Source: Madurella fahalii
Taxonomy: Eukaryota > Ascomycota > Sordariomycetes > Sordariales
Direction: 5' to 3'
DNA: 64,000 nt
Assembly (NCBI GenBank): GCA_029876055.1
Contig: CM056877.1
Span: 2,170,001-2,234,000, forward strand
The position numbers and the translations under genes are program-made. The notes beneath the pieces are model-generated. The model made no database searches. It was not told the origin of the DNA and saw only the letters and a list, made by a program, of their open reading frames with translations. Below are positions 22,501-34,443 of this stretch, piece by piece. The first letter of the stretch is position 1; each line of letters starts with the position of its first letter.

Positions 22501-23948
22501 TGGGGCCGACGGTCCCTCTTTCCAGCGCTCCCCAACGCTCCTCCACCATTTCTCCAAATCCCTCGTATCCTTGGAATCCGCACGCCCCTCCGCAGAGACA
22601 GTGGTGCGGTGTTGCCGTCCGATGGTGCTGCGATGCCAGTCCTCTCATCTCGCTATCTCTAATGTACAGTACTCAGGGGGCAAAGGAGGTGAGGGGGGAC
22701 AGCAAAATGTTGTCGCCCTGTATAGTATCATGGAGAGCAGACGTCAAGTGACTATGCAGCGATTCTGCAAGCAATTCTCATTGCTTTGCTGTCGAGTGGC
22801 CTCGGCAGCCGATGCTCGATTGCAACATCATCAGGATGTTCGGCTAGTACCTCGATTGATCCCCGCTGTACGGCGGTGTACATGGCTGCTCCACGTGCAG
22901 TCACCCTGGCTGACGTGCAGAAGGTATGTGTACATACCCTCCTCGATTCCCATGCACCCCGGCCCTCGGCGCTGAAACAACACCGCCAGAAGGACCCGCA
23001 GTGCAGCAGAGAGGGCAAACTCACGCTCCCCAGACGACGACCATGTTTTCTTTATTTTTTTTTATTTTTCTTTTTTTTCCTTGCTCACTCCCCCTCCAAC
23101 AAGCCGTCTCTTCTCTGCACCCGCCCTCTCTCGGTCTCTTGGGCTTGGCGGGTTGGCGTGACCTTTGTTGGGCTTTTTATTAATATGTGAATTCAGGTAC
23201 TGCGGGTCGGTCATGCCTGATTGGCGATGGCTCTAGCCTGTGCCTGGCCGAGCAGCCTTGTCCCTTGTCTATCCGCCGTCCTCGTGGCTTGACGACACGG
23301 CATTGACCGCCGCGTATGTCTAGCCCGAATACAAGGTACTTGGCAGTGTGGACATGGACATTGCCTTGCACTCACACTTTATCTCAACCTTAGTCGACAA
23401 GCTATAACCCACACGGCCGGCGGCCCCCATAGCAATGTACACAAAGTACAGTACCACTGTCCCGCGCAAGCGCCCGTTACGCTAGACGGGCTCCCATGTT
23501 ACTCTGTACCTCTCCCCTGCAACGACCCAAGGTTCTCCACACAATGCGGCCTCGACAGCCGGTCGCCTCTTCCAAATCTCGTTTATCCCCACACTTCGGC
23601 GGCAGCCAACTCCTCCAACTGCATGCCATTCCATGGAGAACATATAAGTCTGCATCTGCTTCCCTTGTTCTCGCAGCTCTCCGTCATTGCCCAGGTCTAT
23701 CTTTATCCTTGCGGCTATCATCCAGTGGCTCACCTCCGTTCACTGTCCCAGCTCCTCATGTACGAGCTCATGTGAATCGGCGTTTGCCCATCTGCCCCAG
23801 TTTTTCTGCTTCTCTCCAGCGGATAAGCCCTTTTCGGTCTCACCACCCTCCATAAGGACCCTGTGCGGCCCGGTCTTATCCCCACCCACCCACAAGGCCG
23901 ACGCTCGACGTTCTCTCTCATATCCTTAAGCCCCCAGATACTCACGCA
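16523..23948. other. 7.4-kb region without recognisable genes, upstream of the clr-2-like regulator
   Basis: No open frame here shows a recognisable domain or a plausible exon chain; the longest frames are compositionally odd and overlap frames on the other strand. There is a (GCTT)5 repeat at 17788-17807, a G-run at 22306-22315 and a T-rich tract at 23047-23080. GTACAGTAC occurs at 22664 and 23446. CRE-1/CreA-type hexamers (GTGGGG or CCCCAC) occur at 18245, 20014, 20656, 21247, 22458, 23587 and 23880. In GC-rich DNA of this length several are expected by chance. The region most likely contains a long promoter or leader for the regulator starting at 23949, and may hide non-coding transcripts. 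Confidence 0.5.
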
Positions 23949-26421
23949 ATGGCACCAACAATCCCGATTCCCACCCAGGGCGGCATGTTCCACACCTTTC
24001 AAGGCGTTACACCACGAAAAGCATCGACGGACTCTCAGGACAGCACCAAGACGAGCGGAACGGGGACGGCCAAGAGGATAACAACACCACACGCCTGCGC
24101 CGAGTGCAAAAGGCGCAAGATGTAAGTTAACAAAACGACGAAGCTTCTCGTGACGGGCCTAACCTTGTCTGTTCTTCAGTCGGTGCGATGGTCAGCAGCC
24201 GTGTGGTCAATGTCTATCCAGCCGGGCCCCCAAGAGGTGTTTCTATGACAAGCACCGGCAACGGGTAATCCCCTCGCGCAAGACGCTCGAAGCGCTCTCT
24301 CAGTCACTCGAAGAATGCCGGTCCATCCTGAAGCGTCTATATCCGAACCAAGAAGTGCAGGCTCTTCTGCCGCTATCAAGGCAAGAGCTCCTGAACCTCC
24401 TGGACCGGCCCGTGATCGACACCTCGGTTGGTGGACTGCCATCGCCGCCCCTTAACACATCGCCCATCTCGGAGCTGGAATCGCCCATGATGGTAAAGCC
24501 CGAGAACCTGCTGGAGCAACTTCCCTCGAGGGACACGGAGTGGGATGAGGAACGGAGAGGAAGGGACCCGATCCCGGCAGAGGCCGACGACATCAACGCG
24601 CTTTCGCTCTCGGTGGACCGGCAAGCATCGTACTTGGGCGCCTCGTCTATCAAGGCGGCGTTAATGGTCATGCTCAAGGTGCAGCCGAGTCTGAGAAACA
24701 CCCTCGCCGCGCCGCTGAACGGCGTCGAGATGTCACACAACTACCCTGCTATCCGGCAAAAGCCCACGACACAAAAAGACCCGCAGCGGATACCGTGGTC
24801 GTGGAAGGGCCAGACGCTGATTGACGCCTACTTCAAGCGCATCCACGTCTTCGTGCCCATGCTGGACGAGAGCACCTTCCGGGCCGACTATCTCGAAGGG
24901 CAACGGACAGACGGGCCATGGCTGGCGCTGCTCAACATGGTGTTCGCCATGGGCAGCATCGCCGCCATGAAGTCGGACGATTACAACCACATCAACTACT
25001 ACAACCGCGCCATGGAGCACCTCCCCATGGACGCCTTCGGCAGCAGCCACATCGAGACGGTGCAAGCACTGGCGCTCGTCGGCGGCTACTACCTACATTA
25101 CATCAACCGCCCCAACATGGCCAACGCGGTCCTCGGCGCCGCCATCCGCATGGCGTCCGCCCTCGGCCTGCACCGCGAGAGCCTCGCCCAGAGCAGCAGT
25201 GACCTTGTCGCGTCCGAGACCCGGCGCCGGACCTGGTGGAGCTTGTTCTGCCTCGACACCTGGGCCACCACAACCATGGGCCGCCCGTCCTTTGGCCGCT
25301 GGGGTCCAGCCATCAACATCCGCCCTCCCGAGTTCGGCGTCAACGCGAGCCGCGACTCGTCTCAGCACGCCGCCGGCATCCTTCCCCTCATTGAGAACAT
25401 CAAGTTCTGCAAGATCGCCACTCAGATCCAGGACATGCTCGCCATCACCCCTCTCTTGCGCACCGAAGACCGCTGCAACCTCGACGGCCAGCTCGTAAAC
25501 TGGTACACGTCGCTGCCCTGGCTGCTGCGCACCACGGACCCATGCGCCGAGCCGCTCTACATGGCACGCTGCATCATGAAGTGGCGCTACCAGAACCTGC
25601 GCATGCTCCTCCACCGGCCCGTGCTCCTCTCGCTCGCCTCGTCGGGCCTCAACCCCCACACGCAGGCCTGCGACGCGGACCTCGCAGCCATCGAGACGTG
25701 CCGCGACCTCGCGGCCCAGACCATCGAAGACATCGCGCGCGAGTGGGCGCGCAATCAGATGTCGGGCTGGAACGCCGTCTGGTTCCTGTACCAGGCCGCC
25801 ATGGTGCCCCTGGTGAGCGTCTTCTGGCAGTGGGGCTCGCCCCGCGTGCCCGAGTGGCTCAAGCAGATCGAGGCGGTACTGGACCTCCTCGAGGTCATGG
25901 AGGAGTGGTCTCTCGCGGCCCGGCGGTCGCGGGAGGTCGTCTGGCGCATGTACGAGGCTGGCCGCGCGCAGGTGGAGCAGCAGCGCTCGGCCAGTCCCAG
26001 TATGCACCTCACCGGCGCCGGAGCGGGCGATGGCATGCTGATGGGCACGCCCGAGCAGGGCATGCACATGAGCCCCATCGGCCTGGAGCCGATGGACGGG
26101 CTCGGCATGATGGGGCTCCTCGATCAGGGCGGGCTCTGGGGTGACCTGGACGGCATGTACTGGGGCGGGCCTGGTCACCAGCAACCACCTACCGTGAGTA
26201 GCCCGACCGTGGAAGAGCACCATGCTGCGCTGGCGGCGGCCGAGTTCGCGGCATACGGCCACGCTCAGCATCATCCTCATGCTCACCAGGTGCATGCCGT
26301 TGACTTCGGCGGCATCATGGGCCATCACCATCACCAGCAGCAGCAGCAGCAGCAGCAACAGCAGGCGGCTGCGGCGGCTGCTGCGGCTGCGGCTATGGAC
26401 GGATTCGGATACGTTCAATGA
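23949..26421 (+). CDS. clr-2: Zn2Cys6 transcription factor, probable CLR-2/ClrB cellulase regulator
   Basis: Exons 23949..24121 and 24180..26421 give 804 aa. The 58-nt intron lies inside the zinc cluster. The binuclear cluster (residues 50-77) has the spacing C-x2-C-x6-C-x5-C-x2-C-x8-C and is followed by a basic linker (KHRQRVIPSRK) and a short coiled-coil-like stretch. A fungal-specific transcription factor middle domain spans roughly residues 265-520 (AYFKRIHVFVPMLDE, ETRRRTWWSLFCLD). The C-terminus is low complexity: Met/Gly-rich, then His-rich, polyGln and polyAla runs, probably an activation region. The CLR-2 assignment rests on resemblance of the region after the zinc cluster and on recalled proximity of clr-2 to the eIF3g and CHO2 genes in Neurospora. 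It is not verified. CLR-2 activates cellulase and mannanase genes. The class is certain; the orthology is moderate. Confidence 0.65.
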
Positions 26422-29400
26422 GCGAGCAGACTGCTGCAGTTACGTTACGTTGGGAGGGGTTACGGTGAAAGCGGTTGATTTCCAAGCTTAGGAATTGCCC
26501 TTTTTCCGTCTGGCGTTGATCTTCACCCTTTTTTATCCGCTTGATGCGACCTTTTTCTATTTTTTTTTATTCTTATATATATATTCCTAGGAGATTGGGC
26601 AGTTCTGCCTTGCCAGGGAGTCGGCCCGGGATGGAGCGTCGAATTATACTCTTTGCTACCCTACAAAACGTCACACTGACACATACACAACTTTGTATCT
26701 CACCTCTGATGGAAATTGTGGGGTGCAGGGGCGGTTATTCTTATTTTTGGGTTGATGGGAGGATGGATGGATGGATGGATGGTAGGGGGGTGACAGGGGC
26801 CTGGGGGGAGTTGAGCTTCATTTGTTTTTCTGGGCGGCATTCTTGATAATCGGGTGAGAGGTCATTTTGGCTTTTTGTTGTGACGGATGACGGATATACC
26901 ACCAAGGGAACGATCTTGCTATGATGTACATGCCTTCGCTTGCTCAGCCGGTTGGGAAACGAAAATCACTAGGGAATCTTTGGGGGAGGCGGAGGGTGGC
27001 GGGGTTGCACTTGCAGTGGAATAGGAGGGAAATGGGAGTCTGTCAGCCTGTTCGATTCTCTTCTTGTCTATACTTTTAGCCACCGAATTACTCTTCGCCT
27101 TGTCCTGCTCTACCTGTCGTTTGTCCCTTTTTTACTGCGCGGATTCTCGGGGTAATGGGCGGGATCAGATTGGACAGGGCAAATCTCGGGCGTTTTTTGT
27201 GGTTGAATATCCGGAATGACGAGGACTGGAGGCATGAGCGGGCGGGCTTGTCACTGCGTGGCATGCTTTCTCTGACTACCCTGTGTTGTACGTACTTGGG
27301 ATGCATGGCGAATATACCCAATCTCCCCCGCATTGTTACATGGTGCGCTTTGTTTCGCTTTCGACGTCTTGGTACAGTACCACTCTGGATATTGATGGAA
27401 GACTTCGCGAAGGGTTCTAGATGATCACGGTGCCCAATGAGACGTGCCGCTTCCAGGAGGTTGAAGCCGACTTTCCAGTGATCTGCTACTCCTTGGTCCC
27501 CGCTTTGGCTCTACGATCTAGGTATAGTTGACACGAGATAATGGTGAGAGCTACCCTCCATTCCCCTTTGCTGCTATCTGCGCCGGATGGTCAGCTAGCA
27601 TCCAGAAATCAGCCGGCGTCAAGTCCCTTTCACATGCATCTGCCGCTGCCAACTACGTCTGATAAAGTAGGAGAGAAAAAAGAAAAAAGTGACAAGTCAC
27701 CTTTCTTTCAAGGAAACACGAGGTGGCCCGCTCAGCACTTTACGATGGAAAGCTGGATCTCAGGGCCGATCCGCCAAAGCGCCAAGCTGGGCTTGGAGGG
27801 CTTGGGTTTAATGGTAGTGGCTGTGATCTGCACACTACCCCGGATTTCGGTCAGACTTACAGACGTCTCGAATTGCCATGCACTCTGGACACATGGCAAA
27901 CAAGAGAGATCGACATTCGGTTTTTCGTTTTCGGTGGGGTGCTGTTGATGTGTGGGCTGTCTCTCTGTGCCCCCCCTCCAACATGCAGAGAAGTCATCGC
28001 TAGTCATCGAGCTGGGCTCCCCAGATGGACAATGCAGTAAGGGACGACAAAACGTGAGCGGAGTATTGGCCACCCAACTAGATGCCGGGCACATCTCATC
28101 TCCGCACGCACGAGAATGACATGGCCGGCTCATCCGCTGCTTCATGCCGTATCCTGATGTCAGGGGGAGGACAACTGCCTGATGCATGCCGCCCATGCGC
28201 TCGTCCCTTGCTTTCTGCAGCTCTCGATGCAGAATCTCGACCAGGACACTGCATTGGGAAGTCCTGATGCGTTCCACAAAAAGGGCATGCTGTGTCCACA
28301 ACGCACTTACACTCGGAGCAACCGTGGAAGGGAAAGGGTTGGGGATAGAGGGGCCGTCGGCTGACGAGGAAAAAGCAAAACGGTTTTCCTGAAGCGGAGT
28401 GGGGGGCTCAAAACGGTGAGAAACCATTGGCTGGATGAATTCCCCGGTTCTTCGCCATCGAAGAGCTTGGCAATCTGGATTTGCGGCCCGCCGCACGGTT
28501 TCGAAAGCCAGGTACCTGACCGACAAGGTAGCATTTGCCCTCGGTGTTGGAGACCCCTGCCGTGTGGCTTTTCGGAGTGCGGGGTATGCACCCCAGCCTG
28601 GAGTAAGGGAAGGGGGGAGGGGGGTGGAGAGGAAAAAAAAAAAAAAAAAGAAAAAAAAGTGAAAAACAAAAACTAACAAGGGCTAAAGATGCGGGGACGA
28701 GATCCAGTTCAACCACTGGGTCAGGAGAACGGCAGACAACCACCTGCCTGTTCAGGACGGGGACATGATGAGAAAGACCAGCACTAGCACACGCGAGGGA
28801 GTGTACTGTTCGCCTTCGTCATAATGCTGCTGGTGGCTGCAGAGAATGTGGTCCCGGCATCATCCAGCGAATCATTCCCGTGGATGGCATCCCCTGGTCG
28901 GTAGATGGAACGAGATGCGGGGTAGCCTTGAAGAGAAGATCGCCTGGCTCGTGGGTTGCCGCTCCTCGTCGCTTTCCCCTGGTATCGGTCCTTTCGGCCG
29001 CCAGGGGACCTTGGCATCGGGCGGCACTGGATGCCGCCCAGTGTCCCGCCCTCCACACGTTAAGTGTACTATCCAGCCTTCGGCATCTTTTCTTGACCAT
29101 TGCCGGCTCGCTGTAGGACAGGGCGGGCATCAGAGGGTGCTGGCCGCATGGGGGAAAAGGGGGGATGCGCTATGGGCTGCTGGTCTAGTCTCGCGAAAAC
29201 TGCACGCCTGGGAACCTCGTCACACCACTGACTTTGCCCACAGGACCACCAGAGTTATCCGCCAGCCGGGCCTGCGTGGGTCGAAAGCGCCGATAGCCGC
29301 CCAGTCGGAGGCCGGGGGCCTAACGGATCTGGGGGAGCGCCACGTCGGCAGAAGTAGACGTAGCATCCGCGATACAAGTCCGGGGCCGCCCATCCCAACG

Positions 29401-30076
29401 CCGGGCCTGGCATGACAACCAGACTTTTTCGAATCAAGCCAGTGACAGAAAATCGCAAACTCTGGTTCCGAAGGACCCCCAGCAACGAGCGCGTCATCCA
29501 AGCACGTCCCGGCATCGCCGTTTCCTGACCCAGCCGCCATCGAAGTTTGGCGCGCGCTAGGCCATGCCCATGGCGTGCTTTGCAATGTATCGACCATGTA
29601 GCTCGAGTCTCGAGCTTGTACCTTTTTCTCCCCTCTGCGTACCGCCAGGATTTTCAGTGGACAGCCAGACAAGCTTCAGTTTCCTACAACCCAGGGTTGC
29701 ACTTACCGCTTGTCCAGCAAGATCGGCTCAGGGTCAAGAATGCTTGGCTTTTTTCTACGAGTCAGGGTTGCAGCGCAAGACAGAGAGGAACCAACTCGGG
29801 TTGGTTGCATTGAAGACTGGAAAGGGATCTTTGAGCTGTGGCAGCCAGAGAGTTGAACGGCTCAACGGTGAAAATTTTGAACACCGAGACGTTGTTTCGG
29901 CTGCCGTCCCGGCCCCCTCGTGAGACCGGGCGTCGTCCAGATCTCGCACCCTGAATCTGCAGTCTTGGGGGAGCTTGGGCTGTGAGAAGTCGCCCAGATA
30001 CACATTCCAATCTCTCAGGTGTGTGCGTTCTTCTGATTGGCTGCTTCTACGCTGCGAGCATGACGCACGCCTTCCT
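26422..30076. other. 3.7-kb gene-poor region
   Basis: No supported genes are visible. Simple repeats include (GGAT)n at about 26760-26783 and an A17 run at 28633-28649. A GTACAGTAC site lies at 27372. The open frames here show no domains and look like chance. Confidence 0.55.
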
Positions 30077-31288
30077 TCACCTAGATCTCTGAGAACCATT
30101 CATTCTTAACAGTTCCTCAGCCGTCGGCCTGTCCCTCGGATCTAACTTCATCACGTTCCAAATGAAATCGCGATCTTGATTGCTAATCTCTGTGGACGAT
30201 GCACGTCGGAAAAGACCGCGCTCCTTGCCCTCCTCAGTGATCTTGATGAGCGCTTCTAACCTGTCCTCATCAATACCCGGAAGAGTCAGATACGTCGTCG
30301 GGAAGGGCCCGAAGTATTTGTGAAAGTTTGACAATGCCGTCTACATATAAATCATCTTTTGGGTCACAAGCCGGCGCGAAGATGTTAAACCCGCGGCCGT
30401 AGATGAGCGAGATCACTGTGGGTAGGGTGCCGGTTCAGTCAGTGATAGGATGCAAAGCGGGAGAGTTGCGGGGGGCTAAGAAGGGTCACAGTCTAGATGG
30501 CATACCGATGACCCGAATGACCAAATATCATGTGCCATTGTAAACGGCATCATCAATGTTGCCTCTGGGCTACGGAACACGGCTGTTCCAACAGGGTAAC
30601 CGTTCGTCGCCTCGATACCCTCTGTTAAGACAGCGTCTCCCAGATCCGCTAGGCAAACGTCCTTGAAGCGCACATCACCCTCACTGCACCTGTTAACAAG
30701 AATATTTCCTGGCTTCACGTCTATGTCCGGAGTTCGCAACGTCAGATCAACAGTGCGCCTAGGTCGCAGAGTAGCGCCCAACCTATCTGGAAAAAAAAGA
30801 AAAAAGAAAAAGAAAAAACACAACGAACCGGTGTGGATGTATCCGCTCGCATGGAGCGCACACAAGGCCTGCAGTATGCAGGACCCCACGTACTTGACCT
30901 CCTGCGACGATAGCCCTTGCTCCTTGGAAATCTGCCCGATGTGGCAGTCGTAGTGCTTGAGGACAATTGCGGCGGAATCGTCTGGTGCAAAGCCGTCGAT
31001 TTCATCCACCAGCGGCCGGAAGAGGGAGGTGTGCTGGAATCGGTTGAGAAGGGTGCGTTCAGTGTTGATGCGGTTAGATAGATCCCGCTTGATGATAACG
31101 GTCCGGCTCGCCGCGTCGCTAAGGGATGCAAACTGTCAGAGTTGGAGCCAGCCTTGGGTTGTGAAAGGAGGGACAGAGAAAGGAACCGACGTAGCCGGCC
31201 AGGTTATTGGATAGAGCTGCGTTGTGACGGTGTATATGCCCAGTCTGCCCTTTAGGCGTTGGCCGACTTTCAGTGCTGAGGATGCCAT
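30077..31288 (-). pseudogene. SRPK-like protein kinase pseudogene
   Basis: Kinase exons are recognisable from the ATG at 31288: 31288..31191, 31118..30829, 30720..30506, then sequence from 30415 down. Motifs in order are an N-lobe start (KVGQRLKGRLGIYTV), the ATP-binding Lys (VIIKRD), catalytic loop HTDVKPGN, DLGD in place of DFG, an APE-like SPEA, and DIWSFG. The C-lobe ends with MKLDPRDRPTAEELL. HTD..KP.N and DLG are usual in fungal SRPK-like kinases. Three breaks are seen. The exon 3/4 junction is one base out of phase and gives an immediate TGA. A further one-base shift lies near 30330, between the LYVDG and FHKYFGPFP segments. A third shift lies just before the C-terminal EWF-type motif near 30105. 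Three independent indels argue for a dead gene rather than a mis-modelled one. Confidence 0.75.
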
Positions 31289-34200
31289 GCAGGGTATGCG
31301 GCAACGCGTCGTTCAAATACGGTATGTCGCAAATGTGAGACCCGACACATCCAAGCTGATCCAACACGGCGCAGGCGGCGGTCCGGGGGGTTTTTCCGGG
31401 TTAAGCGGCCTGGTTGTGTCGTTCGGTACTATTGCTCACTATACAATGTCCGAGAAAGAAAGGAAACCGAAGTACAGTAAACTAATGGCGATATTCGTAC
31501 CAAGCACCACCGGTATTTTAGCAATCTGCACGCCAGCGATCAGTTGATGAAAAATTCAGGATGTGTCGCGACACCTTTGGCGCCTGCTCGCTGCCAATCA
31601 CAGCACTAAACGAGACCGGGGCCGTCCGTGGGCGAGACACCCGTGAGATGAGTTCAATTGTAGCACGACTGTGCCTACCCATTTGCCATATTTCTCCGTT
31701 GAGGGGTGATGTAGCGCTAACTGACGGAACTACTCTATGATAGATCAATCACCGTGGACAGCTACAATGTACTAGCTCTCGAGAATGGCCAGCAACGGCC
31801 CAAAGGGGCCCATGCCACATGAAGGTGTGTGGAAATCAAAGAAGGAGCCATTGGGCTATTTGCTGGTGACTTGGAATGAATATTCTAGGATATATCGGAG
31901 TTGCCGGGGGAAATACATGTATAACCATAGACATAATCAAGTCGTGCTTCGTTTAATCAATAACATATACCGACGGTGTTTGATAGCGCTTGGGGTACCT
32001 TCAAGGTCACGGGCTCCATTGTCAGATGCCCTATTGAAAATGGGACACACCTCCATGGGTCCAGTGTCATAAATCCAAATCCATGGACAGGTTTGAAAGT
32101 TACTTCCGACTATGACTTAGGGAGCGAAAGCGAGTGAACCCTAAGTGTTTTCCAGAGGCCCCGATGTGTATAGGCCAAAGCAATGAAAGTGGGAGGGTGC
32201 TCAGCTTCCTCCTTTTGCCTCTAAAGCCGCCTTATTTTTGCCCGTGCATGCGGTGACTCTCCCAACATCCCAGTCGTGTCGTTGCTTGCTTGTCCGTGAT
32301 CTATAAGCCAGGGATGGATAGGCTAGTCGGATACGTGACTCTAGGAAGAATTGGTGCGGTAGTACTAAGCACCCAGCGAGCTAAGGGCATCTGAGGTTGC
32401 TCCACTCACTTAGCCGGGGCTTATCTCATCATAGAAACTTGAATATAACCAAGCCAAGATCCTGATCATATGCAGCGTCTGAATTCGCCGGGGAGAGAGG
32501 GGAGGGATTCCGTGTAAGTACTTTGAGTACCTACATATTGTTCCGTAGCAAGGATCCCCCATGGCAATCCGCTCGCTCTCGTTGTACAGATCCGTACGCC
32601 CGGCCCCAGTCGCAGCCATCCGCTAGAGGCAGTCCGGAGGCACAGCAAACAGCCGGAGGTGAGGAAATCCCAGCATCGGGCTTTCGGCTCCCCGCATCCA
32701 GTGACCTGGTGCTAGGTAATAGGGTTACCAAACTGGCCGTGAAACTCGTTTCAGGTTGCGGGTACGTTAGCTCCGGCTACTGGTTATCCCATGCACGGCA
32801 CAGACTGCAAATCCTGTCATTGCTAACAACAAATGGTGTTTGTCTCTATCACGACTTTATGCCGCATGGCCTGCATCACAAAAGAATCGTTTTCCCGTGT
32901 CTATGTCCGTGCTACGGAGAACCAACAACGGTTGCCATGCGGGATCAATTGGATTGGAAGTTTCAGCCAAGCGCGATTCAACTGAAACATCCTTGCGTAG
33001 CGTCTTCCTCAAGGTCTTCGCGAGCCGCTAAAGGGAACGGTTTGATCGATCACTACGCGCTCCGTATTGGGGTCGGAGGGGCGGCTCAACCGCTTAACGT
33101 CATTATCGAGATCTCCAAGTGCAGCAACCTTCGAAACGGTCAGGTGCGTACGCGGGAAAGAATCCAGTTGACATGACCCCTTGCAAGGTTCACCGAGCTT
33201 GTACATTCTTCACAAGGCATCCTAATTGATGGGGGGGGATAGTCTGGCTGTCTGAAGCCGTCTAGTGTGAATTGGTAGCAGTACCGAGATCTTGGAGAGG
33301 TGGGGTTGTTTTGTTCGAATCCACTAGGAACTTAGGGTTCTGTAAGATAGGGTTTAACGGTGTCGCTCGTAAATCTCTCCGTGTCTGGCAAGCCCGGACT
33401 TGGCATGTCCATGCCTAGAACGTAGCTCAGTTCTTCCCCAAGAGCTCTTATGATCAACGGCATTTCTTACGTTGACGATGGGCGGCGCGGTTGTTTCGCC
33501 GGCTAGAGCTAACCGAGTAAAGAACTGACTAGGCTGGCGACGGCCGAAGTGCCCAAGTTCAAGCGGAGCGTCTTCAGGTTCGTGGCTGCCAAAACCGAAT
33601 CCAGGACAATCTCCATGGTTGCGTTCTCAATATCCTAACGCATGTCGAGATAGCCTACACGAAACCATGCAACTCTACAGGCAACTGAGCTAACGGTTGA
33701 TGCCCGAAGTTGTCTTTTATCCAAGTGTGCGAAATAACGTTTAGATTTGAAGAAAGTCCAGAGGCGAATCATGATTACTCCAAAACCGAGGCGGGAAGAA
33801 AGAGAATCAGCGGTATCTGTTAGAAGAAAAGACTCTTATACCAGTACTTCGCTCACCACGGGGCTGTGCACGTCGATGCACTCGATCGCGGTGCAGCTGA
33901 TAAAGCGGAACTAAGAAGGCATACTTGACCGTCGTGTATCGTGCGGATAGTAAGGCCGAATCTCCCGTGACCGGGAACCTCCTGAAGCCTGCGTAGACTG
34001 CGGGTGTGCAAATCGGCTTCTTCCTGTGCTTAACCAGGCACGACTGAAGGCTACTGTCGTTGCCTCGCATCAGCTCCGGCATATTGTCACAGTCAAGATC
34101 ATTCCGTCGAGGAAAGTGATAATGTGCTCGGCGAGCTCCACGTTTCGAGAGCCAAGAATGAGGGACGCGGCTCTGGTACGTTCCGTTGGAGGCAGAAGAT

Positions 34201-34443
34201 CCAGAACTGGTTGGTCTAAAAGGCCTGAATATCAGTTGGCCAGGGGCCAAAAAACCGCCTTTTGGGACTGCAGGCAATTTGAGAATGGGAATGACGACCC
34301 GGAAGAAAAGGAAAATAAGGAGGAAGGTGTTGTTAGGCCATGGTAATTATACGGCTATAGGTGAAAAGTGTTATCTTTCTATGAATTTGAAAGGATGTGC
34401 CCCCTACGCATTCTTGAACCGCTGTTTAAACCCAGTGTCAACT
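31289..34443. other. 3.2-kb region without recognisable genes
   Basis: By eye this is more AT-rich than the flanking gene blocks. Open frames such as 32523-33176 (+) and 33807-34277 (-) show no domain. Degenerate repeat or transposon remnants are possible but I could not identify any. Confidence 0.5.

Noticed and set aside
25093..26418. 441-aa open frame antisense to the Zn2Cys6 regulator
   Set aside because: It is a GC-rich shadow of the real coding strand, with no domain and Arg/His/Gly-biased composition.
28846..29415. 189-aa plus-strand frame
   Set aside because: No recognisable motif, no exon continuation, and competing antisense frames of equal length.
32523..33176. 217-aa plus-strand frame considered as a phosphotransferase-like remnant
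   Set aside because: A short LVLGNRVTKLAVKL segment is weakly suggestive, but no catalytic motif follows.
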